Source: Thioalkalivibrio sp.
Lineage (GTDB): Bacteria > Pseudomonadota > Gammaproteobacteria > Ectothiorhodospirales > Ectothiorhodospiraceae
Direction: 5' to 3'
DNA length: 45,280 nucleotides
Assembly (NCBI RefSeq): GCF_007692535.1
Contig: NZ_REBW01000252.1
Location: 1 to 45,280 of the forward strand
Part shown: positions 38,501 through 45,280 of the stretch, piece after piece
How the letters are laid out: the number at the start of each line of letters is the position of its first letter
Numbering within the stretch: position 1 is the stretch's first letter
The notes under the pieces: generated by a model
Databases searched by the model: none
The model's input: the letters and a program-made list of their open reading frames with translations, nothing else
What the model was told of the DNA's origin: nothing
Translations under genes and position numbers: made by a program

Positions 38501-39322
38501 TTATCCGGGGCAGTTGCCCTCGGTGACCCGTTCGTGCCCGGCTGGATCGCGGTGACTGGCCACTTTCAGGTAGCCGTGCTGCGTCAGCAACGTGCGTACT
38601 GCGCACCCTTGGTCGTAACCGTGCTCCAGCAACAGCCACCCGCCCGGGTACAGGCGCGCGCGGGCTTGTCCCGCGATGGTTGCCAGGTCGGCCAGCCCGC
38701 CATCCCCGGCAACCAGTGCGGTACGTGGCTCGAAGCGCAGATCGCCGTGTTGCAGATGCGGGTCGGAGGGATCGACATAGGGCGGGTTGCTGACGATGAT
38801 GTCGAACAGCGGGCGCGGGGCGACGGCCTCCAGCCAGCGTCCCCGAAACCAGTGGACGGACAGATCCAGTCGCCTCGCGTTGTCCGCGGCGACCGCGAGT
38901 GCGTCGGCACTGGCATCGCTGCCCCAGGCCTCGAGTTGGGGCCGCTCTGTCACCAGGGCCAGGATGATCGCGCCGGAACCCGTGCCCAGGTCTATTGCCC
39001 GCGCGCGCTGGGCCGGCAGCCGCTCCAGGGCGCGCTCGACCAGGAGCTCGGTCTCCGGCCGGGGGATCAGGCAGCGCTCGTCCACCCGCAGCGGCAGGGA
39101 CCAGAACTCACGTTGGCCCAGGAGGTAGGCGATCGGTCTGCCGGCAGCGCGCTGCGCGACCAGGTTCCGGATCGCCGCGGCCTGCTCGACCGACAGCGCG
39201 CGATCGCCATGCGCGATCACGCTGGCGCTGTCCATGCACAGCAGGTGCCCGACCAGCAGCCGGGCCTCCAGTCCGGCCGATTCGATGCCGGCCAGCGCCA
39301 GGCGCTGGCGCGCCTCGGTCAT
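38501..39322 (-). CDS. prmC: Peptide chain release factor N5-glutamine methyltransferase
   Basis: SAM-dependent enzyme of 273 aa that methylates the Gln of the GGQ motif in release factors. The SAM-binding AIDLGTGSGAIILAL (near residue 108) and the catalytic IIVSNPPYVDP are clear; YLLGQREFW is the N-terminal family block. ATG 39322 is chosen, 22 bases after the prfA stop. A longer frame from 39388 overlaps prfA and is less likely. Its substrate gene prfA lies directly upstream, the usual hemA-prfA-prmC order. Confidence 0.94.
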   Translation of the reverse strand: MTEARQRLALAGIESAGLEARLLVGHLLCMDSASVIAHGDRALSVEQAAAIRNLVAQRAAGRPIAYLLGQREFWSLPLRVDERCLIPRPETELLVERALERLPAQRARAIDLGTGSGAIILALVTERPQLEAWGSDASADALAVAADNARRLDLSVHWFRGRWLEAVAPRPLFDIIVSNPPYVDPSDPHLQHGDLRFEPRTALVAGDGGLADLATIAGQARARLYPGGWLLLEHGYDQGCAVRTLLTQHGYLKVASHRDPAGHERVTEGNCPG

Positions 39323-39344
39323 TTGCCCGGCAATACTCGTCGGT

Positions 39345-40430
39345 TCAGTCTTCGGCAAGGGCTGCGAGCTGCTCGGCCTGGTGCTCATGGGTCAGCGGAT
39401 CGATCAGGGAATCGAGGTCCCCCGCCATCACGTCGTCCAGCTTGTAAAGGGTCAGGTTGATCCGGTGGTCGGTCACCCGGCCCTGGGGGAAGTTGTAGGT
39501 GCGGATGCGCTCCGAGCGGTCCCCGCTGCCGACGAGGCTCTTGCGCGCGGCGCTTTGCGCGGCGGCCTGGCGGCTGCGTTCGGCCTCGTAGAGGCGCGAG
39601 GCAAGGAGATTCATCGCGCGGGCCTTGTTCTTGTGCTGGGAGCGTTCGTCCTGGCATTCGACCACCATGCCGGACGGAAGGTGGGTCAGGCGCACCGCCG
39701 AGTCGGTGCGGTTGACGTGCTGGCCACCGGCACCGCTGGCGCGGTAGGTGTCAATGCGCAGGTCGGCGGGGTTGATCTCCGGCATCTCCACCGCATCGAG
39801 TTCCGGCAGGATCGCGACCGTGGCTGCAGACGTGTGGATGCGTCCCTGGGATTCGGTTTCGGGCACCCGCTGCACCCGGTGCGCCCCGGACTCGAACTTC
39901 AGCCGGGAGTATACGCCGCGGCCGATCACCCGGACGATGACCTCGCGGTAACCGCCGTGCTCGCCCTCGGTCGCGCTCAGGATCTCCAGTTGCCAGTTGC
40001 GCTGCTCGGCGTAGCGGCTGTACATGCGCAGCAGGTCGCCGGCAAAGATGGCGGCCTCGTCGCCGCCAGTCCCGGCGCGGATCTCCAGGAAGGTGTTGGC
40101 CTCGTCGTGCGGGTCCTGGGGTACCAGGTGCGCCTGCAGTTCCTGCTCCAGCCTCTCGCCCTGGTGCCGCAGGCGCTCGATCTCGTCCTCCGCCATCGCG
40201 CGGAGGTCGGGCTCGGGATCGGACAGCATCGCGCGGGCCTCGTCGAGTTCCTGCTGGCTGTCCAGCCACGCCCTCCAGGCGCCGGCCAGCGGTTCGAGCT
40301 GGCTGTACTCGACCGAGAGCCGCCGGAAACGATCGGGATCGGCGGCGATCTCGGGTGCGGCGAGCAGGCCGGCGATCTCGGCGTGGCGTTCGGACAGGCC
40401 CTCCAGCTTCCGGCGAAACGACTCCTTCAC
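39345..40430 (-). CDS. prfA: Peptide chain release factor 1
   Basis: Release factor of 361 aa recognising UAA and UAG. The peptidyl-hydrolysis motif [18 protein letters not shown] holds GGQ (near residue 235). The normal anticodon-mimic region [12 protein letters not shown] precedes it. Start GTG 40430 overlaps the hemA stop as GTGA, suggesting translational coupling. PrmC, encoded next, should modify the GGQ glutamine. Confidence 0.96.
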   Translation of the reverse strand: MKESFRRKLEGLSERHAEIAGLLAAPEIAADPDRFRRLSVEYSQLEPLAGAWRAWLDSQQELDEARAMLSDPEPDLRAMAEDEIERLRHQGERLEQELQAHLVPQDPHDEANTFLEIRAGTGGDEAAIFAGDLLRMYSRYAEQRNWQLEILSATEGEHGGYREVIVRVIGRGVYSRLKFESGAHRVQRVPETESQGRIHTSAATVAILPELDAVEMPEINPADLRIDTYRASGAGGQHVNRTDSAVRLTHLPSGMVVECQDERSQHKNKARAMNLLASRLYEAERSRQAAAQSAARKSLVGSGDRSERIRTYNFPQGRVTDHRINLTLYKLDDVMAGDLDSLIDPLTHEHQAEQLAALAED

Positions 40431-41710
40431 GAATCGTCCCGGGAATCCCCGTCGTGACCTTCCGGGAGCAGGAAAAGCCTGTGCGCGGCGCGGAACAGAT
40501 CGACATCACCGTCGTGAGCGGCGGCGTTCAGTGTCTTGCACGGGGCGTGCATCAGCTTGTTGGTGAGGATGTGCGCGAGATGATGCATCACTTCCTCGGG
40601 TGTCCGCCCCGCGCGCAGCTGGGCCTCGGCCCGAGCCAGTGCCTCCTGCTGGATATTCATGGCCTGGTCGCGAAGCTGGCGGATGCTCACCACGGAGTCG
40701 CGGGCGCGCAGCCAGCGCATGAACTCGTCGGCGCGCGTTGCGATGATCTGTTCTGCCTGTTCCGCCGCGGCCTGGCGCGAGGCCATGTTCTCGTTGATGA
40801 CCTCGTGCAGGTCGTCGACGGTGTACAGGTACACGTCCTCGAGTTCCGCCACTTCCGGCTCGATGTCCCGGGGTACCGCGATGTCCACCATGAACATCGG
40901 CCGGTGACGGCGCTTGCGAATGGCCCGTTCCACGGCGCCCTTGCCCAGGATGGGCAGCGGCGCGGCGGTGGAGCTGATCACGATGTCCGCGCGGTGGAGG
41001 TATTCCGGCATGGAACTGAGGGCGATGGGTTCTGCGTGGAAGCGGTCGCCCAGGGTGTGCGCCCGTTCCACGGTGCGGTTGGCGACGATGACATGACCGA
41101 CGCCGTGGCCCACGAGGTGACGCAGCGCCAGTTCGATGGTCTCACCGGCGCCGATGACCAGCGCGGTCAGGGGCTTCAGATCGCCGAAGATCTGCCGCGC
41201 GAGCGAGACGGCCGCGAAGGCGACGGAAACGGCGCTGGCGCCGATCGCGGTCGACGTGCGGACGTCCTTCGCCGTGGCAAAGGCATGCTGAAACAGGCGC
41301 TCCAGCGACAATCCCAGAGTGCCGGCGGCATGGGCATGCTGGTAGGCGCTCTTCATCTGCCCGAGGATCTGCGGCTCGCCGAGCACCATGGAATCGAGAC
41401 CGCAGGCGACACGCAAGGTGTGCAGCACCGCCTCGTTGTCGTGATGCCGGTACAGGTACGCCTCGAGTTCGTTGCGCCGGATTCCGTGGAATCCGCCCAG
41501 CCAGTCGAGCACGCGGTCCTCGCCGTCGCGGCTCTGCTCCCGGAAGTAGATCTCCGTTCGGTTGCAGGTGGAGAGGATCGCGGCCTCGGGAATCTTCACG
41601 CCACTGTGCAGCGAATCCAGCGCCTCTCCCAGCTGCACCTCGTTGACAGCCAGCCGCTCCCGCACCTGTACCGGGGCTGTCTTGTGGTTGATTCCGAGAG
41701 TGAAGAGCAT
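40427..41710 (-). CDS. hemA: Glutamyl-tRNA reductase
   Basis: First enzyme of the C5 tetrapyrrole pathway (427 aa), reducing Glu-tRNA to glutamate-1-semialdehyde with NADPH. The catalytic Cys is in [12 protein letters not shown] (near residue 50). GVNHKTAP appears here as [13 protein letters not shown], and the NADPH-binding segment [15 protein letters not shown] is intact. A long C-terminal helix mediates dimerisation. ATG 41710 is clear. It heads the hemA-prfA-prmC operon and diverges from the TPR lipoprotein gene, the usual arrangement with lolB nearby. Confidence 0.96.
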   Translation of the reverse strand: MLFTLGINHKTAPVQVRERLAVNEVQLGEALDSLHSGVKIPEAAILSTCNRTEIYFREQSRDGEDRVLDWLGGFHGIRRNELEAYLYRHHDNEAVLHTLRVACGLDSMVLGEPQILGQMKSAYQHAHAAGTLGLSLERLFQHAFATAKDVRTSTAIGASAVSVAFAAVSLARQIFGDLKPLTALVIGAGETIELALRHLVGHGVGHVIVANRTVERAHTLGDRFHAEPIALSSMPEYLHRADIVISSTAAPLPILGKGAVERAIRKRRHRPMFMVDIAVPRDIEPEVAELEDVYLYTVDDLHEVINENMASRQAAAEQAEQIIATRADEFMRWLRARDSVVSIRQLRDQAMNIQQEALARAEAQLRAGRTPEEVMHHLAHILTNKLMHAPCKTLNAAAHDGDVDLFRAAHRLFLLPEGHDGDSRDDS

Positions 41711-41864
41711 CGTGGCCGGCTGTGTTTGTCTTTAAAATCGGATTTGGTAGCAGGCTAGTGTACTGCCTGGCGCCATCCGATACAGTGGGGGCGCAAAATT
41801 GTCGTTGGAACCCACTGCGCTGATCACCCGTCCAACCCCCGATACCATGTGGAAGCCATTATTC

Positions 41865-43580
41865 ATGCCGCGAGTACTCGCCGTCGCCTTGCCCGCGCTG
41901 ATCCTCGCAGGCTGCGCCCAGACTCACCTCAACGCGTCGGGCACGGAGTATATCGAGGTTCCGCCGATTCTCTCGATACCCGGACCCACCGCTGCCGACG
42001 ATCCGGAAGCCGTTGTGCTGTTCAGTCTGCTGGCTGCCGAAATGGCGGCCCAGTCCGGCGATTATGCGCAGGCGAGCCGATATTACCTCGAAGCGGCCCG
42101 CTTGAGCGACGATGTGAAGGTCGCCGAGCGGGCGACGCGTCTGGCCCTGTTCGCGCGCAATCATCCGCGCGCGCTCGACGCGGCGGAACGTTGGCTGGTG
42201 CTGGCGCCGGGGAGCCTGGAGGCGATGCAGCTCACGGCGGTGCTGATGGTCGGCGAGGGGCGGGAGCGTGACGCCGCCGCATTGCTGCAACGGATCGTGG
42301 AGCAACTCGGCAGCGAAGAGGGTTATGGTGTCGTGCTGTCGCTGCTGGTGCAGTCCGAGGATCGCGACGCCGCATTGCGGACGCTCGCGATGCTGGTCGA
42401 TGCCGATTCGGACGAGCCCACCGCCTGGCAGGCCCATGCCGAGCTTGCGCTGCGTTCCGACGAACTCCACCAGGCGCGCGTCGTCGCGCAGGCCGGCGTG
42501 GACCGCTTTCCGGAGGCCGTCCAGCTGCGGATGATCCTTGCGCGCGCACTCACCGAACTCGAGGATCCCGACGCAGCCATCGCGACGCTCGCCGCTGCGA
42601 TCGAGGCGCATCCCGAGCGGCGCGACCTGCGGCTCGCCTATGCCCGTGCCCTCGTCGACACCGAGGACTTCGAGCGCGTCCGGCCCGAATTCGATCGTCT
42701 GCTTGCCCTGGCACCGGATGATGCCGACCTGCTTCTCACCATCGCGCTGCTCAGCCTGGAAGCGGGCCGGTTCAGCCTTGCCGAGGACTATCTGGAGCGC
42801 CTGCTGGCCAGCGGTCGCCGCACCCACGATGCAAACTACTATCTCGGCCGCCTGCATGAGCAGGCGGGGGATCTGGAGGCCGCGCGACGGTTCTATCGGG
42901 CAGTGGAAGAGGGCCAGCACGCCGATGACGCCGATCTGAGGCTGGCACGCCTGGCTGCCGATCTCGACGGGCTGGAGGCGTCCCGTGAGCTGTTCGCCCG
43001 CCTGCAGGACGACCCCGACGGGGGTATCGCGCTGCGCGCTTACCTCGGGGAGGCCAGTCTCCTGCGCGAACGGGGTGAGCTCGATGCGGCACTGGAGCGC
43101 CTGGCCCGTGGCCTGATCCAGTTCCCGCGCTCCGAGCAGCTGCTCTACCTGCGCGGCCTGGTCCACGAACGCGCCGGAGACATTCCGGCGGCGGAGGCGG
43201 ACTTCCGGGCGATCCTCGAAATGGACCCGGAGAACGTGTCGGCCCTCAATGCCCTCGGTTACACCCTGGCCGACCGCACCGACCGCTACGAGGAGGCCTA
43301 TGACCTGATCCTGCGCGCCTACGAGCAGCGTCCGGACGACGCCGCGATCGTCGACAGCTATGGCTGGGTGCTGTATCGACTGGGGCGTCTGGACGAGGCA
43401 GTGGTTCAGCTCGAGAGGGCGTACGAGCTGATGCCGGATGGCGAGATCGCAAGCAATCTTGCGGTCGTGCTCTGGGAACTGGGGCGCCGCGAGGAGTCCC
43501 GGGCCATCATCGACGAGGCCCTGCAGCAGGATCCTGATCACGATCGGTTGCTGCGCGTGAAGCGCGAGCTGGAGCATTGA
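41865..43580 (+). CDS. TPR-repeat lipoprotein
   Basis: About 571 aa. A lipoprotein signal peptide ends in the lipobox LILAGC, then a string of tetratricopeptide-like repeats fills nearly the whole protein; the last ones (ALNALGYTLADR and VDSYGWVLYRLGRLDEAVVQL) are the clearest. It should be anchored to a membrane facing the periplasm and act as a scaffold. TPR proteins of this kind upstream of lolB are common in gammaproteobacteria, but the function is unclear. ATG 41865 has GGAAG nine bases upstream; ATG 41847 is also possible. It diverges from hemA. Confidence 0.88.
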   Translation: MPRVLAVALPALILAGCAQTHLNASGTEYIEVPPILSIPGPTAADDPEAVVLFSLLAAEMAAQSGDYAQASRYYLEAARLSDDVKVAERATRLALFARNHPRALDAAERWLVLAPGSLEAMQLTAVLMVGEGRERDAAALLQRIVEQLGSEEGYGVVLSLLVQSEDRDAALRTLAMLVDADSDEPTAWQAHAELALRSDELHQARVVAQAGVDRFPEAVQLRMILARALTELEDPDAAIATLAAAIEAHPERRDLRLAYARALVDTEDFERVRPEFDRLLALAPDDADLLLTIALLSLEAGRFSLAEDYLERLLASGRRTHDANYYLGRLHEQAGDLEAARRFYRAVEEGQHADDADLRLARLAADLDGLEASRELFARLQDDPDGGIALRAYLGEASLLRERGELDAALERLARGLIQFPRSEQLLYLRGLVHERAGDIPAAEADFRAILEMDPENVSALNALGYTLADRTDRYEEAYDLILRAYEQRPDDAAIVDSYGWVLYRLGRLDEAVVQLERAYELMPDGEIASNLAVVLWELGRREESRAIIDEALQQDPDHDRLLRVKRELEH

Positions 43581-43620
43581 GTCCCGTGAGGCCTTTGCGG
43601 ACCGTCACCAGGGTCCCTCG

Positions 43621-44271
43621 GTGAACCGTGGGCACGCGCGGCGAGCCGGAACCAGGGCGCGCACATGGTTGCTGCTGACGCTGCTTCTGGCCGGACTGGC
43701 TGGCTGCGCGGTATTGCCGCCGGTGCCCGAGGACCAGCTGGACGCGCGGGCGGCGTTCCTGGAGCGGGCAACTGAATTGGAAGCCGTCAGTCACTGGCGC
43801 TTCGTGGGGCGCCTGACCCTCGAACTGCCGACCGAGAGCTGGTCCGGCCAACTCAACTGGCGCACCGAGGGGCTGCGGCAGGTGATCGACCTGTCGGGTC
43901 CGATGGGCCGCGGCGGCGGCCGGCTCGTGCTTGGGGGATACCAGGCGGTGCTCATCACCCGGGAAGGGGATCGGTACGAGGCGGCCGATGCGGACGAGCT
44001 GATGGCGCTGGTCACGGGTCGCGGAATCCCCGTCAGCGGTCTGGACTACTGGGTCCGGGGCATGCCCCGACCTGGTGTCGGTTTCGATCTGCGCGCCGAT
44101 GCGGACGGGCAGCCGCGAAGGCTCATCCAGGATGGCTGGGAGATCGTGTACGGCGCCTTCGAGGAGGCGGAACCGGTGGCGATGCCGATGTCCGTCGAGC
44201 TTCACCGCGAGGACATGCGCCTTCGGCTCATCATCCAGCGTTGGCAACTCACGCAGGTCGAAGCCTCGTGA
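43621..44271 (+). CDS. lolB: Outer-membrane lipoprotein receptor LolB
   Basis: Lipoprotein of 216 aa that receives lipoproteins from LolA and inserts them into the outer membrane. The lipobox LAGLAGC puts the lipidated Cys near residue 29. The mature domain shows the LolB pattern WRFVGRLTLELPTESWSGQLNW and GLDYWVRGMPRPG. The start is GTG 43621, with AGGG upstream. It ends within the ispE start (GTGA overlap) and follows the TPR gene by 40 bases. Confidence 0.93.
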   Translation: MNRGHARRAGTRARTWLLLTLLLAGLAGCAVLPPVPEDQLDARAAFLERATELEAVSHWRFVGRLTLELPTESWSGQLNWRTEGLRQVIDLSGPMGRGGGRLVLGGYQAVLITREGDRYEAADADELMALVTGRGIPVSGLDYWVRGMPRPGVGFDLRADADGQPRRLIQDGWEIVYGAFEEAEPVAMPMSVELHREDMRLRLIIQRWQLTQVEAS

Positions 44272-45161
44272 CCGGCGGGTTCGATACGGTCTTTCCGGCG
44301 CCGGCGAAGATCAACCGCTTTCTGCACATCACCGGACGAAGGGCGGACGGCTACCACGAGTTGCAGACGGTCTTCCAGTTCCTGGGACTTCAGGACGATC
44401 TACGGTTTGCGCCGCTGCCACCAGGCCGTTTCGAGATGCACGCGCACGCCGAGGGGGCGCTGGCAGGGGATGACAATCTCTGTGTGCAGGCAGCCCGAAT
44501 GCTGTCCGGGTTCACCGGTCGCGGATTCGGGGTCAGGATCGGGTTGACCAAGCGGATTCCGGTCGGGGGTGGCCTGGGCGGCGGCAGTTCGGATGCGGCC
44601 ACCACGCTGGTGGCGCTCAATCATCTCTTTGACCTCGGCCTTTCCCCTGACGAGCTTGCGCAGCAGGGGCTGCGTCTGGGCGCGGACGTCCCGGTGTTCG
44701 TGCGTGGCCGTGCCGCATGGGCCGAAGGCGTGGGTGAAAGGCTCGTTCCCGTCGAGCCGGATACCCCCTGGACGTTGCTGATTGACCCGGGGGTGTCGGT
44801 CTCCACCGCGACGATGTTCCGCTCCGATGAATTGACAAGGGACTGCCCCCCCGAGAGAATCGCGGCTTCAGGGTACGAGTCGCGGCATAACGTGTTCGAG
44901 CCGCTGGTGCGGCGGGACCATCCGTCGGTGGACGCCGCGCTGGCCTGGCTGGCGTCTTCCGGCGCCGCGGCGCGGCTCAGCGGCACGGGAGGCTGCGTGT
45001 TCGGGCTGTTTCCGAACGAGGCTGCGGCGCGCGCGGCGCAGGCCGTGCAGCCCGAGCCCTGGCGCAGTTGGGTGCTGCGTCTGGCGAACCGGTCGCCGCT
45101 GTGCGACTGGCACACGAAGTCCGGCATCGAGGCCGGCGCAGGGGAAGTCAGCGAGAAGTAA
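44268..45161 (+). CDS. ispE: 4-diphosphocytidyl-2-C-methyl-D-erythritol kinase
   Basis: GHMP kinase of 297 aa in the non-mevalonate isoprenoid pathway. PAPAKINRFLHITGRRADGYHE is near the N-terminus and the ATP-binding glycine loop IPVGGGLGGGSSDAATTL is intact; the C-terminal block ARLSGTGGCVFGLF completes the family pattern. Start GTG 44268 overlaps the lolB stop by four bases. tRNA-Gln follows eight bases after the stop. Confidence 0.95.
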   Translation: MTGGFDTVFPAPAKINRFLHITGRRADGYHELQTVFQFLGLQDDLRFAPLPPGRFEMHAHAEGALAGDDNLCVQAARMLSGFTGRGFGVRIGLTKRIPVGGGLGGGSSDAATTLVALNHLFDLGLSPDELAQQGLRLGADVPVFVRGRAAWAEGVGERLVPVEPDTPWTLLIDPGVSVSTATMFRSDELTRDCPPERIAASGYESRHNVFEPLVRRDHPSVDAALAWLASSGAAARLSGTGGCVFGLFPNEAAARAAQAVQPEPWRSWVLRLANRSPLCDWHTKSGIEAGAGEVSEK

Positions 45162-45169
45162 CGATTCAT

Positions 45170-45244
45170 TGGGCCGTCGCCAAGCGGTAAGGCACCGGGT
45201 TTTGATCCCGGCATTCGCAGGTTCGAATCCTGCCGGCCCAGCCA
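45170..45244 (+). tRNA. tRNA-Gln (anticodon UUG)
   Basis: A complete cloverleaf of 75 bases with CCA encoded. The acceptor stem pairs TGGGCCG with CGGCCCA, followed by GCCA. The anticodon stem CCGGG/CCCGG encloses TTTTGAT with anticodon TTG. The T-loop GTTCGAATC is canonical, and the sequence is close to E. coli tRNA-Gln. It lies directly after ispE, a common gammaproteobacterial order in which prs often follows. Co-transcription with lolB-ispE is possible. Confidence 0.97.
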
Positions 45245-45267
45245 TACGAAGTCGTGATGCTGGGGTA

Positions 45268-45273
45268 TTGACG
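45268..45273 (+). promoter_or_regulatory. Possible -35 element after tRNA-Gln
   Basis: TTGACG, five of six bases matching the sigma-70 -35 consensus, lies eight bases from the window edge. The expected -10 would fall outside the window, so this is only a hint that a downstream gene has its own promoter. Confidence 0.25.
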
Positions 45274-45280
45274 GAGCGTC

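Noticed and set aside
41859-43577. Minus-strand open frame (572 codons) opposite the TPR lipoprotein
   Set aside because: Antisense shadow; the plus strand has a lipobox and regular TPR sequence.

Overview
The window is 45 kb of dense, high-GC chromosomal DNA from a Gram-negative gammaproteobacterium. TamA/TamB, LolB, Kdo transferase, MreBCD, GlnE, GatCAB and the HemA-PrfA-PrmC run all point there. The gene order, with glnE next to ilvE and lolB-ispE next to tRNA-Gln, recalls Chromatiales/Ectothiorhodospiraceae-type genomes; that placement is inference. I see no transposase, integrase, rRNA or CRISPR array.

Left part (1-9700, all minus strand): an unidentified four-gene ABC-transporter operon (small membrane-anchored protein, FtsX-type permease, LolD-like ATPase and a multi-pass membrane protein cut by the window edge), then tamA-tamB for outer-membrane protein assembly and a retropepsin-like protease. 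Next is an FbpABC-type ferric iron importer (9706-13839). Two closely similar Fur-like operators lie in front of fbpA and fbpB, and a very long near-perfect hairpin lies between these genes.

Middle (13993-28578): glnE, ilvE and a small zinc-finger protein on the plus strand, then a three-gene signalling cassette (OmpR-type regulator, REC-EAL c-di-GMP phosphodiesterase, soluble PAS-GAF hybrid histidine kinase) preceded by a 22-bp tandem repeat. A convergent outer-membrane beta-barrel gene follows. Then comes an endotoxin group: waaA and an LpxL-type acyltransferase on minus, and Kdo kinase kdkA divergent on plus. A SprT-like protease and a coiled-coil/winged-helix protein diverge from an AT-rich spot.

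Right part (28665-45280): rnd, a DUF1244 gene and mreD-mreC-mreB on minus; gatC-gatA-gatB and hslO on plus; moeB, a cysteine-rich unknown, prmC, prfA and hemA on minus; a TPR lipoprotein, lolB, ispE and tRNA-Gln(UUG) on plus. Adjacent genes often overlap by ATGA or GTGA, suggesting translational coupling.

The observations most worth checking are the apparent AUC start codon of mreC, the paired Fur-like operators, the 12.7-kb inverted repeat, the REPIN-like element at 38.4 kb, the tandem repeat in front of the signalling cassette, the unidentified ABC operon, and the small frames around the waaA/kdkA divergence. Nothing here is a clear-cut new defence or biosynthetic system.
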